Assembly: GCF_004365355.1 (NCBI RefSeq)
Contig: NZ_SODP01000001.1
Span: 749,375-813,374, forward strand
Direction of reading: 5' to 3'
Length of the DNA: 64,000 nucleotides
From: Kribbella pratensis
GTDB lineage: Bacteria > Actinomycetota > Actinomycetes > Propionibacteriales > Kribbellaceae
Part shown: positions 59,876 through 64,000 of the stretch, one piece after another
Position numbering within the stretch: position 1 is the first letter of the stretch
Layout: every line of letters begins with the position of its first letter
Made by a program: the position numbers and the translations under genes
The notes under the pieces: model-generated
What the model was told of the DNA's origin: nothing
The model's input: only the letters and a program-made list of their open reading frames with translations
Databases searched by the model: none

Positions 59876-60805
59876 ATGGACCTTCAGGCACCCGTGTATG
59901 TCGCAGGCCATCGCGGACTCGTCGGTTCCGCGATCTGGCGGCGGCTGGAAGCTGCCGGATTTACGCGGCTGATCGGCGCGTCGTCGGCGGAGCTCGACCT
60001 GCGCGACCGCGAGGCCACGTTCGCGTTCCTCGCCGAGCACAAGCCCGCGGTGGTCGTCGACGCGGCTGCCCGGGTCGGTGGGATCCTCGCGAACCGCGAC
60101 CACCCGACCGAGTTCCTCAGCGACAACCTGCGGATCCAGGTGAACCTGATGGACGCGGCCCTCGACGTACGCACGCCGCGGCTGTTGTTCCTCGGGTCGT
60201 CGTGCATCTACCCGAAGTACGCCGAGCAGCCGATCCGCGAGTCGAGCCTGCTGACCGGCGAGCTCGAGCCGACCAACGACGCGTACGCGATCGCGAAGAT
60301 CGCCGGCATCATGCAGGTCCAGGCGGTCCGCCGGCAGTACGGTCTGCGCTGGATCTCGGCGATGCCGACCAATCTCTACGGACCGAACGACAACTTCGAT
60401 CCGGCCACGTCGCATGTGCTGCCGGCGCTGATCCGCCGCTTCCACGAGGCCAAGGTGGCCGGCGCCGACGAGGTCGTGTTGTGGGGGAGCGGTACACCGC
60501 GACGCGAGTTCCTGCACGTCGACGACCTGGCCGACGCGTGCCTGCACCTGCTCGAGCAGTACGACGCGCCGGAGCCGATCAACGTCGGCGTCGGCGCGGA
60601 CGTGTCGATCCGCGAGCTGGCCGAGCTGGTCGCCCGCGTCGTCGGGTACACGGGTGCCTTGAGCAACGATCTGTCCAAGCCGGACGGCACCCCGCGCAAG
60701 CTGCTCGACGTGAGCAAGCTGCTGGCGCTGGGCTGGAAGCCGTCCATCGACCTCGAAGACGGTGTGGCCGCCACCTACCGCTGGTACGTGGAGAACCACT
60801 CATGA
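59876..60805 (+). CDS. fcl: GDP-L-fucose synthase
   Basis: 309 residues. Converts GDP-4-keto-6-deoxymannose to GDP-L-fucose by epimerisation and NADPH reduction. Rossmann motif GHRGLVG at 11-17, [13 protein letters not shown] near 109, catalytic YAIAK near 138, [20 protein letters not shown] and [12 protein letters not shown] as in WcaG/Fcl. Paired with gmd, which follows and overlaps by 4 bases. Together they give GDP-fucose for the polymer. Confidence 0.95.
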   Translation: MDLQAPVYVAGHRGLVGSAIWRRLEAAGFTRLIGASSAELDLRDREATFAFLAEHKPAVVVDAAARVGGILANRDHPTEFLSDNLRIQVNLMDAALDVRTPRLLFLGSSCIYPKYAEQPIRESSLLTGELEPTNDAYAIAKIAGIMQVQAVRRQYGLRWISAMPTNLYGPNDNFDPATSHVLPALIRRFHEAKVAGADEVVLWGSGTPRREFLHVDDLADACLHLLEQYDAPEPINVGVGADVSIRELAELVARVVGYTGALSNDLSKPDGTPRKLLDVSKLLALGWKPSIDLEDGVAATYRWYVENHS

Positions 60806-61785
60806 AAAAGGCGCTGGTTACCGGGATCACCGGCCAGGACGGCTCGTACCTGGCGGAGCTGTTGCTTGCCAAGGGCTACGAGGTGCACGGCCTGATCCGG
60901 CGGGCGTCGACGTTCAACACGAAGCGGATCGACCACCTGTACGAGGATCCGCACGCGGAGGACAAGCGGCTGTTCCTGCACTACGGCGATCTGACCGACG
61001 GCTCGCGGCTCGTCACGCTGCTGGCATCGATCCAGCCGTCCGAGGTGTACCACCTGGCCGCGCAATCGCATGTGCGGGTGAGCTTCGACGAGCCGGAGTA
61101 CACCGGTGACACCACCGGGATGGGTACGACGCGGTTGCTCGAGGCGATCCGGATGATCGGGCTGGACTGCCGGTTCTACCAGGCGTCCTCATCGGAGATG
61201 TTCGGCGCGACGCCCCCGCCGCAGAACGAGGACACCCCGTTCTACCCGCGCTCGCCGTACGGCGCTGCCAAGCTCTACGGCTACTGGATGACCCGGAACT
61301 ACCGCGAGGCGTACGACATGTTCGCGGTGAACGGGATCCTGTTCAACCACGAGTCGCCGCGCCGGGGCGAGACGTTCGTGACCCGGAAGATCAGCCGTGC
61401 GGTCGCCGCGATCAAGCTGGGCCGGCAGGATCGCCTCTACCTGGGCAATCTCGACGCCTGCCGCGACTGGGGCTACGCCCCGGAGTACGTCGAGGGCATG
61501 TGGCGGATGCTGCAGCACGACACCCCGGCCGACTACGTGATCGCGACCGGTACGTCGTATTCGGTCAAGGATTTCGTCGCGCGCGCCTTCGACCATGTGG
61601 GGCTGGACTGGGAGCAGTATGTCGACTACGACGCGCGGTACGTCCGTCCGACCGAGGTCGACTCGCTGATCGGGGACGCGTCCAAAGCCATGACCGAGCT
61701 GGGCTGGAAGGCCCAGGTGCACGTGCCGGAGCTGGTTCAGATCATGGTCGACGCGGATCTCGCCGCGCAGACCCCGGAGGACTGA
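60802..61785 (+). CDS. gmd: GDP-mannose 4,6-dehydratase
   Basis: 327 residues. Makes GDP-4-keto-6-deoxy-D-mannose. Marks are [15 protein letters not shown] at 7-21, [16 protein letters not shown] (the RR-S/T NADP region), [19 protein letters not shown], catalytic YGAAK near 153, and [15 protein letters not shown]. The ATG overlaps fcl by 4 bases, and it is followed 4 bases later by the GT26 gene. No GDP-mannose synthesis genes (manB, manC) are in the window. Confidence 0.95.
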   Translation: MKKALVTGITGQDGSYLAELLLAKGYEVHGLIRRASTFNTKRIDHLYEDPHAEDKRLFLHYGDLTDGSRLVTLLASIQPSEVYHLAAQSHVRVSFDEPEYTGDTTGMGTTRLLEAIRMIGLDCRFYQASSSEMFGATPPPQNEDTPFYPRSPYGAAKLYGYWMTRNYREAYDMFAVNGILFNHESPRRGETFVTRKISRAVAAIKLGRQDRLYLGNLDACRDWGYAPEYVEGMWRMLQHDTPADYVIATGTSYSVKDFVARAFDHVGLDWEQYVDYDARYVRPTEVDSLIGDASKAMTELGWKAQVHVPELVQIMVDADLAAQTPED

Positions 61786-61788
61786 CGG

Positions 61789-62580
61789 ATGACCGAATTG
61801 CAGGCTGCAGCGACGTCGACCAGGTATGACCAGGCCGACCGGGTCGATGTCCTCGGCATCCATGTCAGCATCACCAATCCGGACCACACCGTCGCGACGT
61901 TCGCCCGCTGGATCGACCAGCAGGACCGCGAGCTGGTCTGCGTGACGGACATGAATGCGCTGCTGCACGCGCGCGCCGATGAGCGGCTCACCGAGGTCTA
62001 CAACACCGCCGGGCTGACGGTCCCGGACGGTATGCCGCTGGTCTGGGCGGGCCACAAGGCCGGCTTCGAGCAGATGGACCGGGTCGCCGGGCCGGATCTG
62101 CTCGAGCGGGTGATGGCGGAGGCAGCCCGGCGCGGCTGGACGCAGTACTTCTACGGCGGCGCCGAGGGTGTGGCCGAGGAGCTGCGGGACGTGTTCCAAC
62201 AGCGTCACCCGGCCTTGAAGGTCGTCGGCACCGAGTGCCCGCCGTACCGGCCCCTGACCGAGGCCGAGGACGCCGCCGTGGTCGCCCGGATGAACGAGGC
62301 GCGGCCGGACATCATCTGGGTCGGGCTCGGCGCGCCGAAGCAGGAGCGCTGGATGGCCGACCACCGCGACCGGCTGAACGCCGCGATCCTGATCGGCGTC
62401 GGAGCGGCGTTCGACTTCCACACCGGCCGGTTGGACCGCGCGCCACTGTGGATGCAGCGCGCCGGGCTGGAGTGGAGCTACCGGCTGTACAAGGAGCCGC
62501 GGCGGCTGTGGAAGCGCTACGTGCTGGGCATCCCGCGTTTCCTCGTAGGCGTTCTCCGTCATCCGCCGCGTCCGCTCTAG
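61789..62580 (+). CDS. WecB/TagA/CpsF-family glycosyltransferase (GT26)
   Basis: 263 residues. Family marks: NAGLTVPDGMPLVWA-like TAGLTVPDGMPLVWAGH near 75, PDLLERVMA, YFYGGAEGVAEEL and the conserved WVGLGAPKQERWM near 180. Such enzymes transfer ManNAc-type or glucose-type sugars onto lipid-linked acceptors. A C-terminal basic stretch (RRLWKRYVLGIPRFL) could bind the membrane. ATG 61789 lies 3 bases past the gmd stop. Confidence 0.9.
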   Translation: MTELQAAATSTRYDQADRVDVLGIHVSITNPDHTVATFARWIDQQDRELVCVTDMNALLHARADERLTEVYNTAGLTVPDGMPLVWAGHKAGFEQMDRVAGPDLLERVMAEAARRGWTQYFYGGAEGVAEELRDVFQQRHPALKVVGTECPPYRPLTEAEDAAVVARMNEARPDIIWVGLGAPKQERWMADHRDRLNAAILIGVGAAFDFHTGRLDRAPLWMQRAGLEWSYRLYKEPRRLWKRYVLGIPRFLVGVLRHPPRPL

Positions 62581-62589
62581 AGTGAGCCG

Positions 62590-63852
62590 GTGAAGTTCCG
62601 GCGGCCGAAGTTGCGTCGGCTGGCCGGACCGGCCGGTCGCGCCAGTTGGGGTTTGGCCGACCAGGGGCTGTCGAGTCTCAGCAACCTGGCCGTCGGGGTC
62701 GTCGTCGCCCGCTCGAGCACGGTGGCCGACTTCGGCATCTATGCGCTCGCTTTCGGCGGCTACACGATCGCGCTGAACGTGTCCCGGGCGGTCTCCACCG
62801 AACCTCTCGCCGTCCGCCACTCCGGCGATCGAACGCCTGAATGGCAGCGGGCGGTCCGGGCGAGCACGGCAACCGCCTTGCTGACAGGCCTTCTGGCGAT
62901 GGTGGTCGGTCTCGCGATCGCGGCGTTCCCGGGCGTCCCGTCCAAGGGAGTGCTGATCGCCTTCGCGGTGACGATGCCGGGCCTCCTGCTGCAGGATGCC
63001 TGGCGCTGGGCATTCTTCGTCGTGGGCGAGGGCAACAAGGCGTTCGTCAACGACCTGATCTGGCTGCTGGCGATGCTCGCGATCTTCGGCGGCCTCTACC
63101 TGACCGGTACGACGTCGGCCTTCAGTCTCACGTTCGGCTGGGGGCTCGGTGCGGTCATTGCCGCGATCGCCGGCCGCTTCCAGGCCGGCGTATCGCCGCG
63201 CAGACAGCTGATTCGTGAGTGGGTGCAGCGGAACTGGGACCTGAGCCCGAAGTACGTCGGCGAGATGCTCGCGGTCTCGGGCACGATCCAGGTCTACATG
63301 CTCGGCATCACCGCGGCCGCAGGCCTGGTGGCAACCGCGGGCATCCGCGGCGCGCAGGTACTGCTCGGCCCGGTCAACGTGCTGAACCAGGGCATCCGGA
63401 TGATCTCCGTACCCGAAGCAGCACGGGCGCTGCGGCACTCGTACCGCCGGCTGTGGCTCGTCGGCCTGGCCATCTCGTTCGGCGTCGGAGCCGGCGCGCT
63501 GGCGTGGGGCGCTGTCTTCCTTCTGCTACCGGCAGTTGTCGGCCGTGAACTGCTCGGTCCGGGCGTGTGGACACAGGCTCACAGCGTCCTGATCCCGGTC
63601 ATCCTGCTGCAGGCGCTCGGCGCCTCGAACGCGGGCGCCTTCGCGATCATGCGAGCCCTGACCGCGGCCACGCGCGGCCTGCGCGTCCGCCTGATCTCAT
63701 CGGTCATCCTGATCACCTGCGGCATCGGCGGCGCCTACCTGTGGGGCCCGAAGGGCGCAGCGTGGGGGCTGGCCGGCGCCTCGTTCACCACGCTGCTCCT
63801 GTGGTGGAACGAAGCCCACCGAGCCATAGCCGCCCACCGCCGCACCCACTAA
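62590..63852 (+). CDS. Polysaccharide flippase (Wzx-like), copy 2
   Basis: 420 residues with about twelve membrane helices. It is homologous to the flippase at 51218 over its length: GLADQGLSSLSNLAVGVVVA at the start, NVSRAVSTEPLAVRHSGDRT, TMPGLLLQDAWRWAFFVVGE and GIRGAQVLLGPV. GTG 62590 is the start. With the copy-2 initiating transferase and GT26 it may form a second, nearly complete assembly set, lacking only a polymerase in the window. Confidence 0.86.
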   Translation: MKFRRPKLRRLAGPAGRASWGLADQGLSSLSNLAVGVVVARSSTVADFGIYALAFGGYTIALNVSRAVSTEPLAVRHSGDRTPEWQRAVRASTATALLTGLLAMVVGLAIAAFPGVPSKGVLIAFAVTMPGLLLQDAWRWAFFVVGEGNKAFVNDLIWLLAMLAIFGGLYLTGTTSAFSLTFGWGLGAVIAAIAGRFQAGVSPRRQLIREWVQRNWDLSPKYVGEMLAVSGTIQVYMLGITAAAGLVATAGIRGAQVLLGPVNVLNQGIRMISVPEAARALRHSYRRLWLVGLAISFGVGAGALAWGAVFLLLPAVVGRELLGPGVWTQAHSVLIPVILLQALGASNAGAFAIMRALTAATRGLRVRLISSVILITCGIGGAYLWGPKGAAWGLAGASFTTLLLWWNEAHRAIAAHRRTH

Positions 63853-63880
63853 CCCCCCACCCCGCCCCGCCCCGCGCCGC

Positions 63881-64000
63881 GCCGCGCCTGCCCCGCCCGC
63901 CCCGGGCCGCGCCTGCCCCGCCCGCCCCGGGCCGCGCCTGCCCCGCCCGCCCCGGGCCGCGCCTGCCCCGCCCGCCCCGGGCCGCGCCTGCCCCGCCCGC
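63881..64000. repeat. 25-bp C-rich tandem repeat at the window end
   Basis: The unit GCCGCGCCTGCCCCGCCCGC plus CCCGG repeats at 63881, 63906, 63931, 63956 and 63981 (last copy cut after 20 bases by the window end), all copies identical. It starts 29 bases after the last flippase stop. Runs of C on the plus strand mean runs of G on the minus strand. No gene is visible. Confidence 0.9.

Noticed and set aside
63853..64000. CRISPR array
   Set aside because: The units are directly adjacent with no spacers between them, so this is a tandem repeat.

Overview
The window comes from a high-GC actinobacterium. GTG starts are common, genes are often coupled through ATGA or TGATG overlaps, and the gene set includes a PspA-PspAA pair, a DUF3043 protein, an ECF vitamin transporter with an SCO2322-type protein, and ROK regulation of a sugar ABC system. 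The overall flavour is that of a soil member of the Propionibacteriales such as Kribbella. The genus is my inference and cannot be proved from the window alone.

Layout. 1-5258 is housekeeping: the edge of a 2-oxo acid dehydrogenase E2 gene, lpdA, two small proteins, leucyl aminopeptidase and gcvT. 5592-11712 is a five-gene peptide/nickel-type ABC import operon, closed by a strong terminator. 11798-12750 is a decayed two-component gene: a frameshifted sensor kinase joined to the tail of a LuxR-type regulator. 12753-17332 is a xylose-type sugar ABC system with its ROK regulator. 17333-17704 is non-coding and holds a long perfect inverted repeat and a G-rich tandem repeat. 17705-23662 is a minus-strand cobalamin regulon: a cobalamin riboswitch, then an SCO2322-like secreted protein, the ECF transporter subunits T, AA and S, cobU and cobS. 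23675-26839 holds an aldo/keto reductase, a DUF3043 protein and pspA-pspAA.

From 27014 to at least 63852 lies one large exopolysaccharide/capsule locus of about 37 kb. It has two paralogous initiating phosphoglycosyltransferases, two paralogous flippases, one O-antigen polymerase/ligase-type protein, and two Wzz-like proteins whose kinase P-loops are gone. It also has several glycosyltransferases (GT4, GT2 twice in tandem, GT26), sugar-nucleotide enzymes (GDP-mannose dehydrogenase, Gmd, GDP-fucose synthase, a cytidylyltransferase-like enzyme, an SDR epimerase, an RmlC-like epimerase), and decoration enzymes: PIG-L deacetylase, pyruvyltransferase, C-methyltransferases, an AsnB-type amidotransferase, a class IV aminotransferase and an Fe(II)/2-oxoglutarate oxygenase. 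An ECF-type sigma factor sits inside the locus.

Regulation. Two minus-strand operons (45241 down to 36602, and 36514 down to 29198) and one plus-strand operon (45411 to 58098) start from promoter regions that share an unusual element, CTGTATCAG, with fixed spacing to the sequence downstream. In the divergent region at 45286-45377 this module is present twice as a mirror image. This shared, symmetric promoter module, possibly read by the local sigma factor or an unlinked regulator, is the least expected signal I found. No tRNA, rRNA, CRISPR array, insertion sequence or phage gene was seen.
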